Positions 9,522-19,363 of a stretch of 64,000 bases of DNA are shown here, one piece after another. Numbering within the stretch: position 1 is the stretch's first letter; each line of letters starts with the position of its first letter. A model generated the notes under the pieces. That model had not been told where the DNA came from, searched no databases, and saw only the letters and a program-made list of their open reading frames with translations. Source of the stretch: Butyricicoccus pullicaecorum (lineage in GTDB: Bacteria > Bacillota > Clostridia > Oscillospirales > Butyricicoccaceae); contig JAGZIN010000006.1 in NCBI GenBank assembly GCA_018366195.1, forward strand, positions 39,847 through 103,846. The letters run 5' to 3'. Both the position numbers and the translations under genes were made by a program.

Positions 9522-10526
9522 TTAGAGTAACCACCAAGACAATAGACACATAATCACTGTGATTCCCGCAAATACAAACACGATTTTCTTTTCTCCCCAA
9601 CCACACATTTCAAAATGGTGATGAATGGGTGCCATCTTAAACAAGCGTTTTCCATGGCTCAGCTTAAAATAGCCGACCTGTAAAACAACAGAAATCGTTT
9701 CCATGAGATAAATCAGTCCAACCGGCAGCAAAATGAGCGGCTGACCTGCTGCAAACGCAAGCCCTGCGACCGCGCCGCCCAAAAACAGGGAACCGGTGTC
9801 GCCCATAAATACCTTAGCCGGATTAAAATTATAAATCAAAAATGCGCAGAGAGCGCCAACCAAAGCCGCTGCAAAGACCGTTGCCCCCAAATTATGCCCC
9901 TTGTCATTGAGTGCCATGAAGAATACAGCGACCGGCAGAGTTACACTCGCCGCAAGGCCATCAATGCCATCGGTTAAATTGACTGCGTTATTTTCTGCCA
10001 CGATGGTAAAGATTGCAAAAATGAGATAAACCACCCATGGCAGGGTCAGCGAAATACCAGTACCCGGAATCGGCAGCAGGATTCCCCCGCCTTCGACCAT
10101 TGGCAGATCACCCGAAAGATGCAAAAGAGATACAAAGACCGCCGCAACCACAATTTGCAAAATCAATTTCTGTTTAGGGGTCAGTCCGGCATTTTCCTTC
10201 TTCTTGATTTTCGCCCAGTCATCTACAAAGCCAACGCAGCCATAGGCAACCGCCAAAAGCCATACGGAAAAAAAACTGCTGATTGCTGCAGCGCCGGACG
10301 AAAATACGCCTAAGAGCAGTCCGGTGATGCCCACCGCGACGGAAATGCCAATCATAAACATAAATCCGCCCATCGTTGGGGTATACTGCTTATTCATGTG
10401 CCATTTCGGACCAATTTCGAGAATTTTTTGTCCAAATTTCTGTTTTTGCAGCCACCGTATGAGGGGCTTACCGATGACAACTGTTACAGCAAATGCAATC
10501 ACTGCTGCAATCAGAATGGTTTTCAT
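9522..10526 (-). CDS. mraY: MraY, phospho-N-acetylmuramoyl-pentapeptide transferase
   Basis: Integral membrane enzyme of 334 residues that transfers phospho-MurNAc-pentapeptide to undecaprenyl phosphate, giving lipid I. Catalytic signatures are NLTDGIDGLA, FMGDTGSLFLGG and the cytoplasmic PIHHHFE. Its ATG overlaps the murF stop (ATGA), indicating translational coupling. murD, which commonly follows mraY, is missing; ftsW starts 34 nt downstream. Confidence 0.97.
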   Translation of the reverse strand: MKTILIAAVIAFAVTVVIGKPLIRWLQKQKFGQKILEIGPKWHMNKQYTPTMGGFMFMIGISVAVGITGLLLGVFSSGAAAISSFFSVWLLAVAYGCVGFVDDWAKIKKKENAGLTPKQKLILQIVVAAVFVSLLHLSGDLPMVEGGGILLPIPGTGISLTLPWVVYLIFAIFTIVAENNAVNLTDGIDGLAASVTLPVAVFFMALNDKGHNLGATVFAAALVGALCAFLIYNFNPAKVFMGDTGSLFLGGAVAGLAFAAGQPLILLPVGLIYLMETISVVLQVGYFKLSHGKRLFKMAPIHHHFEMCGWGEKKIVFVFAGITVIMCLLSWWLL

Positions 10527-11896
10527 AATTCAACTTCCTCCCCAAGGAACAATTTCAAAACATTCTCCATTTGCATAGAGCGGCTTCCCTTAAACAGCAG
10601 AACATCGCCTGACTGAGTCAGCGTTCGGAGTGCAGCAGCAAGCGTCTCGTGGCTGTCAAATCCCCAAATATTCGCTTCGTCCATGCCAGCCGCCTGTGCC
10701 CCTTCCCGCAGGTATTCTGTATTTTCTCCATAGGTCAGGAGCATATCTGCATACGCTGCTGCTGCGCGGCCTGCGCGCCGATGCCCCTCCGCCGCGTAGT
10801 CTCCAAGCTCTCCCATGCCGCCAAGTACAGCGATGTGGCGTGTGCCCTCCATCTCAGACATTGCCCGAAGTGCCGCCTCCATGGAGTCCGGACTTGCATT
10901 ATAGCAATCCTCATAGATGGTAAAGCCGTTTTTCTCGTAGCATTTTTCACGCATTCCCACCGGACGGTATGCAGCCAAACCAGACGCAATCTCCTCGCCG
11001 TCCAATCCCAAAAGCCAGCCACAGGCTGCTGCTGCCAGTACATTCGTCACGTTATGTGTGCCCTGAGAAGCCACGGAAACCCTCTGAGTTCCCTCTGGCA
11101 TGATAATGGTAAACTGCAATCGCCCCTCTTTGCAGGAAATCTCCTGTGCACGAAACATACATTCTGGATTTTGTGCGCCAAACCACACAACCCTTCCAAA
11201 CAGCTGGTCACGCTGCTCCCACAGGAGCGGTTCATCGCCATTGAGAACCGCAATGCCGCCGCGGGCTGCAAGCCCTTCCAAAATTTCCATCTTTGCACGG
11301 CAAATCCCTTCTCTCGAGCCAAGAAACTCGATATGAGAGGTTCCAATCATGGTAATGACTGCCAGATTTGGCTGCCCACAGGCTGCCATGGCTGCAATTT
11401 CCCCAAAGCCGGACATTCCCATTTCAAAGACAACTGCTTCCGTCTCATGGGTCATCTCTAAGGCTGTAAAGGGCATGCCAATGGTATTATTGAGATTGCC
11501 CTGTGTTTTCAGGGTCTGATAGCGCTCAGACAACACTGCCGCAATCATCTCTTTGGTTGTCGTTTTGCCAACGGAACCTGTGACAGCGACCACCGGACAG
11601 TCAAACTGCATACGGTATCCCCCTGCCAAATCCAAGAGTGCCTGTCGTGTGTCCTGCACATAGAGCGCCGGTATCGGATAGGTTTCCTCTTTTCGGTGTG
11701 TGAGTACCGCTGCTGCACCATGCTCCACCGCCTGCTCTATAAAATCATGTCCGTCAAATCGTTCTCCCTGAATTGCGACAAACAAACTTCCCGGCTGTGC
11801 CTCACGCGCATCTCGTACAACCTTTGTAATGGTCGCGTCTGCCGTACAGATGCCTTTTGTCCATGTGGCTGCCTGAGAGAGGGTAAATGGCTCCAT
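10523..11896 (-). CDS. murF: MurF, UDP-MurNAc-tripeptide:D-Ala-D-Ala ligase
   Basis: Mur ligase of 457 residues that adds D-Ala-D-Ala to the UDP-MurNAc tripeptide, completing the pentapeptide. The P-loop GSVGKTTTKE and the ligase motif YEDCYNASPDSM are present, as is the C-terminal Rossmann-like domain. The start at 11896 follows AGAAGGGAAGT; an upstream in-frame start at 11950 has no good site. Lies between murE and mraY. Confidence 0.96.
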   Translation of the reverse strand: MEPFTLSQAATWTKGICTADATITKVVRDAREAQPGSLFVAIQGERFDGHDFIEQAVEHGAAAVLTHRKEETYPIPALYVQDTRQALLDLAGGYRMQFDCPVVAVTGSVGKTTTKEMIAAVLSERYQTLKTQGNLNNTIGMPFTALEMTHETEAVVFEMGMSGFGEIAAMAACGQPNLAVITMIGTSHIEFLGSREGICRAKMEILEGLAARGGIAVLNGDEPLLWEQRDQLFGRVVWFGAQNPECMFRAQEISCKEGRLQFTIIMPEGTQRVSVASQGTHNVTNVLAAAACGWLLGLDGEEIASGLAAYRPVGMREKCYEKNGFTIYEDCYNASPDSMEAALRAMSEMEGTRHIAVLGGMGELGDYAAEGHRRAGRAAAAYADMLLTYGENTEYLREGAQAAGMDEANIWGFDSHETLAAALRTLTQSGDVLLFKGSRSMQMENVLKLFLGEEVEL

Positions 11897-11962
11897 AAAT
11901 GACTTCCCTTCTATCTCTGTTTTCAGCAAGCTTACAGCCTTTACAGGCATGCGGTACCGCTG

Positions 11963-13399
11963 TTACTTCTTGAAATACTCTGCAATAATTTCCCGTTCGT
12001 CCATGTGATGCTTGACATGGTTAATTTCCTGATAGGTTTCGTGTCCCTTACCCATGAGAACTACAACATCACCTGTTTTTGCAAGTGCCAGCGCATGGTG
12101 AATTGCCTGTACCCTGTCACAAATCACATCTACCGGAACCTTGGCGTCCTGCATACCTGCTAAAATATCATCAATAATTGCCTGTGGCTGCTCGGTGCGC
12201 GGATTATCCGAGGTTACAATACAATAATCTGCAAGCTCTGCCGCGATGCGTCCCATAATGGGGCGCTTGGTTTTATCACGATCTCCGCCGCAGCCAAAGA
12301 GCGCAATCACACGCCCCTTCGCAAATCCGCGCACGGTACGCAAAATATTGGATACCCCGTCCGGTGCATGGGCATAGTCGATGAGCACGGTATAATCGGT
12401 GTCTGTCGGCACAACCTCCGCGCGGCCCGAAACGCCCTGTGCACTTGACAGCGCCTGTGCACAGTCCTCAATCGAAATGCCCAGTGTGAGACAAGCTCCC
12501 ATGGCTGCCAGCGCATTTTCCACAGAGAACAGCCCAGGAATCCCCAAAGAAACCCGTGCAATTCCGCCCTTTTCTGCCGCTACAAAGTCCACACCAGAAG
12601 CACCCAACACAATATTCTTAGCAGACAAATCTGCGGCGTCCTTCTGTGCCGAAAAGGTCATACAGGGACACTTGGCATCTGCCAGCATTTTCTCAGCTGC
12701 GGGGTCATCGAAATTGATGACTCCCTGATTGCTCATCTGGAACAATTTTGCTTTCGCCTCACGATAGGCTTCCATCGTTTTATGGAAGTCCAAATGGTCC
12801 TGTGTGAGATTGGTAAATACACCGGTTTCAAAGTGCACCCCGCGCACACGGTCAAGGACTAAGGAATGGGAAGACACCTCCATCACACAATGCGTGCAGC
12901 CTGCCTCTGCCATGCGTGCCAGCAATGCCTGAAGTTCGTAGGATTCCGGTGTGGTGCGTTCGGTTGGAATCACCTGTTCCCCAATCATGTTCTGATTGGT
13001 TCCGATGAGCCCTACCCGAAAGCCCTGACATTCCAAAATGTGCTTGATGAGTGTTGTTGTAGTCGTTTTGCCATTGGTTCCCGTGACACCAATCATTTTG
13101 AGCTTTGCAGATGGGTGTCCAAAGCGATTGCCTGCAATATCCGCCAGAGCCGCACGGGTATCGGCAACAACAATTGCCGGAATGCCCTTTCCTGCCTCCT
13201 GACACACCACAGCAGCAGCTCCCTTTTTGAGTGCCATTCCGATATACTCATGTCCGTCGGCGGCAAAGCCCCGAATTGCAACAAACAAGTCGCCCGGCTC
13301 TACCGCTCTGGAATCGTAACGCACCTCTCGAATCTCGGTGTCGAAATCCACTGCACTGGAGAGCACTGGAATATCTTGTAATAAATCACGCAGTTTCAT
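11963..13399 (-). CDS. murE: MurE, UDP-MurNAc-Ala-Glu:meso-diaminopimelate ligase
   Basis: Mur ligase of 478 residues with the P-loop GVTGTNGKTTTTTL and the carbamylated-lysine region. The specificity motif is DNPR (in SDNPRTEQPQ), which in this family marks meso-diaminopimelate, not lysine, as the third residue. This fits a clostridial wall. Start behind AAGAGGCTTACCAGT. Preceded by the PASTA transpeptidase and followed by murF. Confidence 0.95.
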   Translation of the reverse strand: MKLRDLLQDIPVLSSAVDFDTEIREVRYDSRAVEPGDLFVAIRGFAADGHEYIGMALKKGAAAVVCQEAGKGIPAIVVADTRAALADIAGNRFGHPSAKLKMIGVTGTNGKTTTTTLIKHILECQGFRVGLIGTNQNMIGEQVIPTERTTPESYELQALLARMAEAGCTHCVMEVSSHSLVLDRVRGVHFETGVFTNLTQDHLDFHKTMEAYREAKAKLFQMSNQGVINFDDPAAEKMLADAKCPCMTFSAQKDAADLSAKNIVLGASGVDFVAAEKGGIARVSLGIPGLFSVENALAAMGACLTLGISIEDCAQALSSAQGVSGRAEVVPTDTDYTVLIDYAHAPDGVSNILRTVRGFAKGRVIALFGCGGDRDKTKRPIMGRIAAELADYCIVTSDNPRTEQPQAIIDDILAGMQDAKVPVDVICDRVQAIHHALALAKTGDVVVLMGKGHETYQEINHVKHHMDEREIIAEYFKK

Positions 13400-13423
13400 A
13401 CTGGTAAGCCTCTTTTCTTTTCA

Positions 13424-15925
13424 TTAGCGGTCACTTACGCCCTCTGTATTGGAGAACTCGACCTCGATTACAGTGCCAACGGATACCTTACTTCCGGCTG
13501 CCGGATTTTGTTTGATGGCATTGGTCTGCCAGTTATACTTATTGCTTGCTACGCCTGTGCGCCGTACATACAGATTCCTGCTTTCCAGCATAGACTCCAC
13601 TTCTTCCGGAGAACGTCCAATGAGACGCGGCACCGTAACAGGCTCGGTTGTCTTAGTGCGCTCACCGAGATAAATAATCATCTCACTGCCTACGGGAATC
13701 TTCTGTCCGGCACTTGGAACCTGATCGCCTACGGTATCCCCCTCTCCGAGGAAACGGCACTCCAGCTCTGCACGTTCTGCTGCCGCCTTCGCGTCCTCCT
13801 TCGTCATGCCAATGACACGAGGGGTACTCATCTCCCGCCGGTCGGTTTCGGTCTCATCATAGATTGGCTCTGTGCTCAAATATTGCAGCACTTCATTCAT
13901 CACACGTCCGACGACTGGTGCCGCAATCGCGCCGCCGCCATGAGGTGCCGAATACGGCAAATCTGAAATGATAATGAGAACAGCAATTTGCGGGTCGTCC
14001 ATAGGCGCAACACCAACAAAAGATGCCGTATAACGCTGCTTGTCAAGTGGTGTGCCCGGCAAAGACAGCTCCGAGGTCGCGGTCTTACCGCCAATGCGGA
14101 AGCCTGCAACATAAGCGTTCTGTCCGGTTCCTTCCGAAACGACCTTCTCCATTGCCTCCCGCATATAGGCAGAAGTCTCTGCGGAGACAACCTGACGCTT
14201 GATTTCAGGCTCTATTACCTGCTTTACCGTGCCATCTGCATTCAAAACCTCTTTTACAATATGCGGCTTTTTGAGCTTTCCGTCATCTACAATGGCACAA
14301 ACCGTAGACAGCATTTGAATGGGGGACACCTTAAAGCGCTGACCGAACGATGTGGTCGCCAACGTACTCTTTGTTTTGCGCAGGGCTTCCAGACTATGCA
14401 TATCCGATGAAACTGTATCGCGTTCGCCCGGCAAATCAATTCCAGTACGGTCCAGCAGACCAAAGGCATCGAAATACTGATAAAACTTATCCGCACCCAG
14501 CTGGAATGCAATGTTCATCATCGCGACGTTACAAGAATTCTTGAGCGCTTCGGTCAAGGTTTGCTGACCGTGACCAGCAATCTTATGGCATTTGATGGTG
14601 GTTTCCGAATCCACCTTCAGCGCACCGCTGCAAAAGAATGTGCTGTTTGCATCGACTGCATGCTCCTCATACGCCGCAGCCACTGTCAAAAGCTTAAACG
14701 CAGAGCCCGGTTCATATTTGTCTGTTACCGGCTTGATTTTCCACATATCGTTGAGAGATGTGGTGCGGATTTCCGTCAAAATAGAAATCAGGTCTTTATC
14801 GTCCTGCATTTCCTGTGTCAAATTTTTAGAACCACCACTTTTGAACCATTCATCGTCCGGAAGCCGTGTGGTATCCATTTCTTTTTCGGTCAATTTCTCG
14901 GTCAGCTGCTCCTTCATCGAAGCAATCTGCTGTTCATTTGTAATACTGTTGGGTGTATTGGGGTCAAAATCCGGCAGCTCGGCAAGCGCCAGCAGTTCCC
15001 CTGTTTTTACGTCCATAACGATACCGGAAACGCCGCCGCGTGCTTTCGGGTTATCTGCAAGTGCAGTTTCGAGCTGCTTTTCCAGCGTTTCCTGAATGGT
15101 AGAGTCAATGGTGAGTACAACAGAGTTGCCATCTTGTGCCGGTACATACTGCTCTGCCTCCACAGGAAGTTCTCCGCCAGAGGAGTTTGCTGCCCGCACA
15201 ATACGTCCGGCAGAGCCGGCAAGCTCGGCTTCATACTGCCGCTCGATTCCCCACTGCCCAACCGGATTTTCACTTTCTGTCATAAAGCCGATTGCCTGAG
15301 AGGCAAAAGCGCCCATCGGGTAATACCGGTGATAGTCATCGACAAATCCAATGAGACTGCCATAGACAAAGGCTTCGTCCGAATAACTTCCCGCCCCATC
15401 ATTGGCGCGAATCCGCTTTGTATCCTCATCATACGCGTTTTTGGCTTTTTTGATTTCTTCACGCAGGCGGTCAGCAACCTCTTTTTCCACACCGAACGCA
15501 ATGCTCAGACCGCCTTTTTTGGTATCTTGTGCTTTTTTTAGTACCGTTTCGTACTCAATGCCCAAAACATCAGACAGCAGCCTTGCAACGCGCTCCTGCT
15601 GCTGCTCCACCGGGATATTCAGCCCTTTTTCCAAAGAGTTGACATTATCCTTGCTGACGAACTGACTTGGATAAATTTCCACACGTTCCGTACTTGCAGA
15701 AACCGCAAGTTCGGTCATATTGCTGTCATAGATTGTGCCGCGCTTTGGCTGCAAAATCGTATCTCTTGTTTGCAGAGAGCTGGCTCTGGTATTATAATAC
15801 TCAAACCGATAAATTTGCATCCAAGCCAAGCGCACAGCAACTGCGGAAAAGCCAATCAAGCAGGCAAGCGATGCCATCACCGCCATACGGCGCTGCATTT
15901 CCTTGCCGGGACCTTTTATGGACAT
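13424..15925 (-). CDS. Class B penicillin-binding protein with two PASTA domains
   Basis: Septal-type transpeptidase of 833 residues. Order: cytoplasmic tail, one membrane span (about 13-35), dimerisation domain, transpeptidase domain with SxxK (SAFK, near 407), SxN (SCN, near 465) and KTG (GKTATSE, near 617), then two C-terminal PASTA repeats (about 700-830). It cross-links peptidoglycan outside the membrane, probably with FtsW. Two PASTA repeats recall PBP2B of Bacillus; SpoVD usually has one. Start at 15925 follows GGAGG. Confidence 0.92.
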   Translation of the reverse strand: MSIKGPGKEMQRRMAVMASLACLIGFSAVAVRLAWMQIYRFEYYNTRASSLQTRDTILQPKRGTIYDSNMTELAVSASTERVEIYPSQFVSKDNVNSLEKGLNIPVEQQQERVARLLSDVLGIEYETVLKKAQDTKKGGLSIAFGVEKEVADRLREEIKKAKNAYDEDTKRIRANDGAGSYSDEAFVYGSLIGFVDDYHRYYPMGAFASQAIGFMTESENPVGQWGIERQYEAELAGSAGRIVRAANSSGGELPVEAEQYVPAQDGNSVVLTIDSTIQETLEKQLETALADNPKARGGVSGIVMDVKTGELLALAELPDFDPNTPNSITNEQQIASMKEQLTEKLTEKEMDTTRLPDDEWFKSGGSKNLTQEMQDDKDLISILTEIRTTSLNDMWKIKPVTDKYEPGSAFKLLTVAAAYEEHAVDANSTFFCSGALKVDSETTIKCHKIAGHGQQTLTEALKNSCNVAMMNIAFQLGADKFYQYFDAFGLLDRTGIDLPGERDTVSSDMHSLEALRKTKSTLATTSFGQRFKVSPIQMLSTVCAIVDDGKLKKPHIVKEVLNADGTVKQVIEPEIKRQVVSAETSAYMREAMEKVVSEGTGQNAYVAGFRIGGKTATSELSLPGTPLDKQRYTASFVGVAPMDDPQIAVLIIISDLPYSAPHGGGAIAAPVVGRVMNEVLQYLSTEPIYDETETDRREMSTPRVIGMTKEDAKAAAERAELECRFLGEGDTVGDQVPSAGQKIPVGSEMIIYLGERTKTTEPVTVPRLIGRSPEEVESMLESRNLYVRRTGVASNKYNWQTNAIKQNPAAGSKVSVGTVIEVEFSNTEGVSDR

Positions 15926-16014
15926 AAGCGTAATTCCTCCGTCAAATTCAGAAAAAAAGGAGTCAGAAGTGCATGACACCTCTCACTCCCGTACTATCTA
16001 TCTTATTGCGGGGC

Positions 16015-16596
16015 TTATCGCAGATATTCCAAAAGCGCAGTAAAGCCTCTCACAAGCGAACCAACCACACCACCGGTTGTCGGCGCTGACGACGTGACGT
16101 CAATTCCCTCCTGTCTGGCAAGCTCGATATATTCAATCTGACTGGTGCTTAATTTTACCATTCCCAGTGTATTTTCTGCATATTCCGCAATATAATCTGC
16201 ATTATATTGCTGCTCATACTTACTCATCAGTGATACATGGGCACTTTCAAGCACCTTCAGCTCATTCTCGCATTGGCTCAGCTCATGCGTCTTGACGGTC
16301 AGCATCATCTGCGAATAAATCAAGCAAGTACACAAAATGCCAACAAAAACAGCACAAAACAATCTTGCCGGTGTCACCAGTCGGATACGCTGCCTGATTT
16401 GCGTCCCTTTTTTGTTTTTTTTGCGGTGTCCACCAGCGGTTTGTTTTTGCTTTGACGCCGGCTGTCTCCCCTCCGGCTTCGACTGCTGCTGTACCTCTGA
16501 TTTTTCAGAAGGTACAAAACGGCTGGTGTCCAGCTGGTCTGGCGACGATGCAGCGTCCAGTTGATAGGCAGCGCTGTCGCGGCTTGCTTTTATCAT
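16015..16596 (-). CDS. FtsL-like septum protein
   Basis: Bitopic protein of 193 residues: a hydrophilic Gln/Lys-rich cytoplasmic part (about 1-85), one membrane span (LFCAVFVGILCTCLIYSQMML), then a short coiled coil (ELSQCENELKVLES) and a conserved-looking end (YAENTLGMVKLSTSQIEYI). FtsL/DivIC-type proteins are poorly conserved in sequence; size, topology and position between rsmH and the transpeptidase support FtsL. The ATG at 16596 follows GAGAGGAG; a longer frame overlapping rsmH was rejected. Confidence 0.78.
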   Translation of the reverse strand: MIKASRDSAAYQLDAASSPDQLDTSRFVPSEKSEVQQQSKPEGRQPASKQKQTAGGHRKKNKKGTQIRQRIRLVTPARLFCAVFVGILCTCLIYSQMMLTVKTHELSQCENELKVLESAHVSLMSKYEQQYNADYIAEYAENTLGMVKLSTSQIEYIELARQEGIDVTSSAPTTGGVVGSLVRGFTALLEYLR

Positions 16597-16615
16597 ATTT
16601 GGACTCCTCTCGTAG

Positions 16616-17557
16616 TTACCCCAGTTTCTCGCACACGCGCAGCTTTGCGCTGCGGGCACGGGCGTTCTCGCGCAGCTCCTCGCTGTCCGGAACGATTGGT
16701 TTACGTGTAATGATTTTAACGCGCGGCTGATTGCCGCACACACATACCGGAAAATCACGCGGACAGGTACAACCCTGAGCTGCCTTCTGGAATGTATTTT
16801 TTACAATACGGTCCTCCAGCGAATGGAAGGTGATGACCGCCAAACGTCCCTTTGGCGCAAGCACATCAATTGCCTTTTCCATTGCCTCAGAAACCGCTCC
16901 TAACTCATCATTGACCGCAATTCGAATGGCCTGAAAGCTGCGCTTTGCCGGATGCTGCTTTTCACGCAGCGCCTTTGCAGGCATTGCATTTTTGATCATG
17001 TCAACAAGCTCCAGCGTTGTTTCGATGGGCTTTTGCTGACGATGGCGTTCGATTGCAGCGGCAATAAGCGGTGCATAGCGTTCCTCTCCATATTCAAAAA
17101 GGATTCGGCGGATTTCCTCCCGCGGCCAGCCATTGACGATATCATAGGCTGTCAGTGCCTGTCCCTGGTCCATGCGCATATCAAGCGGCGCGTCTTTCAT
17201 ATAGGAAAAACCGCGTTCGCCATGATCGAGCTGTGGAGAAGATACACCCAAATCAAAGAGTATCCCATCTGCCTGTGCAAAGCCCTCACGGGTCAAAACT
17301 GTGTCGAGCGCTCGAAAATCACTTTGACACAAGCGCACACGATTTCGAACTGGTGCCAAGCGAACCTCTGCATTGGCAAGGGCTTGGCTGTCTCTGTCGA
17401 TACAGAGCAACGTTCCCGCATCTGATAGGCGGCTGGCGATATGGAAGGAATGTCCTGCCCCGCCAAGCGTTGCATCTATGTAGACACCATCAGGCTTGAG
17501 CTGCAAGGCTTCCAGACAAGGCTCCAGTAAAATACTGATATGAAAAAAATCACTCAT
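16616..17557 (-). CDS. rsmH: RsmH, 16S rRNA N4-cytosine-1402 methyltransferase
   Basis: S-adenosylmethionine-dependent methyltransferase of 313 residues (also MraW), first gene of the division cluster. It opens with the typical H-x-S-V/I-L-type stretch (FHISILLEPCLEALQ) and has the SAM-binding YIDATLGGAGHS, FDLGVSSPQLD and the late FHSLEDRIVK motif. It methylates N4 of C1402 in the ribosomal P site. No mraZ precedes it. Confidence 0.96.
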   Translation of the reverse strand: MSDFFHISILLEPCLEALQLKPDGVYIDATLGGAGHSFHIASRLSDAGTLLCIDRDSQALANAEVRLAPVRNRVRLCQSDFRALDTVLTREGFAQADGILFDLGVSSPQLDHGERGFSYMKDAPLDMRMDQGQALTAYDIVNGWPREEIRRILFEYGEERYAPLIAAAIERHRQQKPIETTLELVDMIKNAMPAKALREKQHPAKRSFQAIRIAVNDELGAVSEAMEKAIDVLAPKGRLAVITFHSLEDRIVKNTFQKAAQGCTCPRDFPVCVCGNQPRVKIITRKPIVPDSEELRENARARSAKLRVCEKLG

Positions 17558-17631
17558 GCTTCAATTCCCTGTATCCGATGCCCTATGATTTGGGCACGCT
17601 AAAAAATAGAGACACACTCTATTCTTGTTCT

Positions 17632-17660
17632 ATTATAGTCGTTTTGTAACCAAATTGCAA
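17632..17660 (-). promoter_or_regulatory. Promoter of the division/cell-wall cluster
   Basis: TTGCAA, exactly 17 bp, then TATAAT on the minus strand, 75 nt upstream of rsmH. The gap (17558-17839) between rsmH and the next gene holds this promoter and, at its far end, the upstream gene's terminator; nothing resembling mraZ is seen. Confidence 0.7.
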
Positions 17661-17805
17661 CCCCTTCCCACACCTTTACTTCAATTTCAGCGGACAGAAG
17701 CGGGCATTTTTTTACATCTTTCGCGTTTTGTTCGTACATTTGTTCGATTTTTGTTCGAAACCCAATGTCAGAAGAAACCTTGCCGGCGTTTCGGCAGGCT
17801 CAGGC

Positions 17806-17831
17806 AAAAGGAGAACGCATGTGCGTCCTCC
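17806..17831 (-). terminator. Terminator after the coiled-coil gene
   Basis: Stem GGAGGACGCA / TGCGTTCTCC (one mismatch) followed by TTTTG on the minus strand, 9 nt after the stop of the gene at 17840. Confidence 0.55.
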
Positions 17832-17839
17832 CCCTGTAT

Positions 17840-18304
17840 TTATGTATTTTTTGCCGCAGACCGAAACCGTGCACGTGCTTTCTTGAGCTCCTCAGACGAC
17901 AGGCTAAGCGCCTCCTCTGTGCGTTTGAGAGAATCTTCACAGTATTCGCTGGCTGCACGACGCAGCTCTTTTGCTTGAATTTCTGCATTGCCCACGATTT
18001 CCTTGGCTCGGGCACGCGCCTGCTGCATGATTTCTGTTTTGCTGAGCATCTTGCGCGCCTCCTCTTCGAGGCGTTTCTTCATGCTGTCCAGTTCTCGTCT
18101 GCCCTCTGCCATCATCTGATTTTTCTGCTGAACAATCTCTGCTGCCATCTTGATATCTGCCGGCAAGGTGCTGCGCAGCTCATCAATCAAATCCAGCATA
18201 CGTTCGCGCTCAATCACACATTTATCACTCGCCAAAGGAAGCGTCCATGCCTCCTGAACCATTTCCTGAATATTATTGATCAGTTCTTCTAATGCAGCTG
18301 CCAT
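17840..18304 (-). CDS. Coiled-coil protein next to coaD (ATP-synthase-subunit-like), function unknown
   Basis: A 154-residue, highly charged, almost wholly helical protein without membrane segment or catalytic motif. Long Glu/Lys/Ala heptad-like runs (KKRLEEEARKMLSKTEIMQQARARAKEIVGNAEIQAKELRR) resemble the stator stalk of F/V-type ATPases and DivIVA-like scaffolds; homologues are often labelled ATPase from this likeness alone. It lies 4 nt after coaD and is probably co-transcribed with rsmD-coaD. Function is not known; structural role is inference. Confidence 0.7.
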   Translation of the reverse strand: MAAALEELINNIQEMVQEAWTLPLASDKCVIERERMLDLIDELRSTLPADIKMAAEIVQQKNQMMAEGRRELDSMKKRLEEEARKMLSKTEIMQQARARAKEIVGNAEIQAKELRRAASEYCEDSLKRTEEALSLSSEELKKARARFRSAAKNT

Positions 18305-18308
18305 ACAT

Positions 18309-18794
18309 TCAGTCTTCCTTTCTCATTCGTTTCAAAACCTCTGCTTCGATTTCCGGTGAAACAAATCCGGATATCGCCCCCCCATGCGCTGCAATATCCT
18401 TGACCAACGACGAAGACAAATACATATATTTTGCACTCGTCATCAAAAATGCAGTATCTAGGTTTGGGTTCAGCTTTCGGTTTGCCAGCGCCATCTGGAA
18501 TTCCGATTCAAAATCAGAAACGGCACGCAATCCTTTTACAATGGTACATGCACCGCGCTTTGCCGCATAATCTGCCAGCAAGCCGCAAAATCCATCGACT
18601 TCCACATTATCCAAATGCCCTGTAATCTGACGCAGAAATTTCTGACGTTCCTCCAATGTGAACATTGGCGTCTTGGTCTGGTTGTGCATGACAACCACAA
18701 TCAAGCGGTCAAAGAGAGATGATGCCCGCTCAATGACATCTAAATGCCCCAGCGTAACCGGATCAAAGCTGCCGGGATAGATCGCGATTTTCAT
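18309..18794 (-). CDS. coaD: CoaD, phosphopantetheine adenylyltransferase
   Basis: Nucleotidyltransferase of 161 residues, normal length. It makes dephospho-CoA from 4'-phosphopantetheine and ATP. The opening YPGSFDPVTLGHLDVIERA contains the T/HxGH nucleotide motif, and YMYLSSSLVKDIA matches the ISSTxxR-like C-terminal motif region. Its ATG overlaps the rsmD stop by 4 nt (ATGA), so the two are translationally coupled, as is common in Firmicutes. Confidence 0.96.
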   Translation of the reverse strand: MKIAIYPGSFDPVTLGHLDVIERASSLFDRLIVVVMHNQTKTPMFTLEERQKFLRQITGHLDNVEVDGFCGLLADYAAKRGACTIVKGLRAVSDFESEFQMALANRKLNPNLDTAFLMTSAKYMYLSSSLVKDIAAHGGAISGFVSPEIEAEVLKRMRKED

Positions 18795-19348
18795 AGATTC
18801 GTTCCATCCTCCTGCTGATGTGATAAAATCGTAATCTGAACGGTTCCATATCGGTAGGTACGGCCGACCGAAAATTTGGTTTGCACGGAATCATCTGCAA
18901 AACTTTCGCATACTATTATACCAGTTCTCGACAAGATGTCAAACCTTTCTATTGTGCGCAGCGCCTCTGTGAGTATTGTTCCGCCGTATGGTGGATCTAA
19001 AAAGATGATATCATACATCTCTTTTTTGCAGCCTGCAACAAAGGCTCCAAAGTCACTGCCAGTGACCCGCGCACGCTCAGAAACACGGGCAGCCTCCACA
19101 TTTTTTCGAATGACAGCCTGTGCTGCCTTATCCCAATCGACAAAATCACAATACGCCGCTCCACGCGACAGGGCTTCAATCCCCATCTGACCCGTTCCCG
19201 CAAATAAATCGAGCACACGTGCAGCATGCACATGTGTTTGTATGATATTGAATACCGACTCCTTGACCCGATCCGTGGTGGGTCGGGTGCTCATACCTGA
19301 TACTGGAATCAGTTTTTTTCCTCGTGCTGTACCGGAAATGACTCGCAT
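18791..19348 (-). CDS. rsmD: RsmD, 16S rRNA guanine-966 N2-methyltransferase
   Basis: Methyltransferase of 185 residues. Opens MRVISGTARGKKL, has the RPTTDRVKESVFNI segment, SAM-binding DLFAGTGQMGIEALSRG, and the catalytic DPPY (in FLDPPYGG). It methylates N2 of G966 of small-subunit RNA. Start behind GAAGGAGATAGC. Coupled to coaD. Confidence 0.95.
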   Translation of the reverse strand: MRVISGTARGKKLIPVSGMSTRPTTDRVKESVFNIIQTHVHAARVLDLFAGTGQMGIEALSRGAAYCDFVDWDKAAQAVIRKNVEAARVSERARVTGSDFGAFVAGCKKEMYDIIFLDPPYGGTILTEALRTIERFDILSRTGIIVCESFADDSVQTKFSVGRTYRYGTVQITILSHQQEDGTNL

Positions 19349-19363
19349 ATTTTGCTATCTCCT

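Noticed and set aside
16597..16758. Longer N-terminus for the FtsL-like protein
   Set aside because: It would lie within rsmH in another frame; the start at 16596 has GAGAGGAG.
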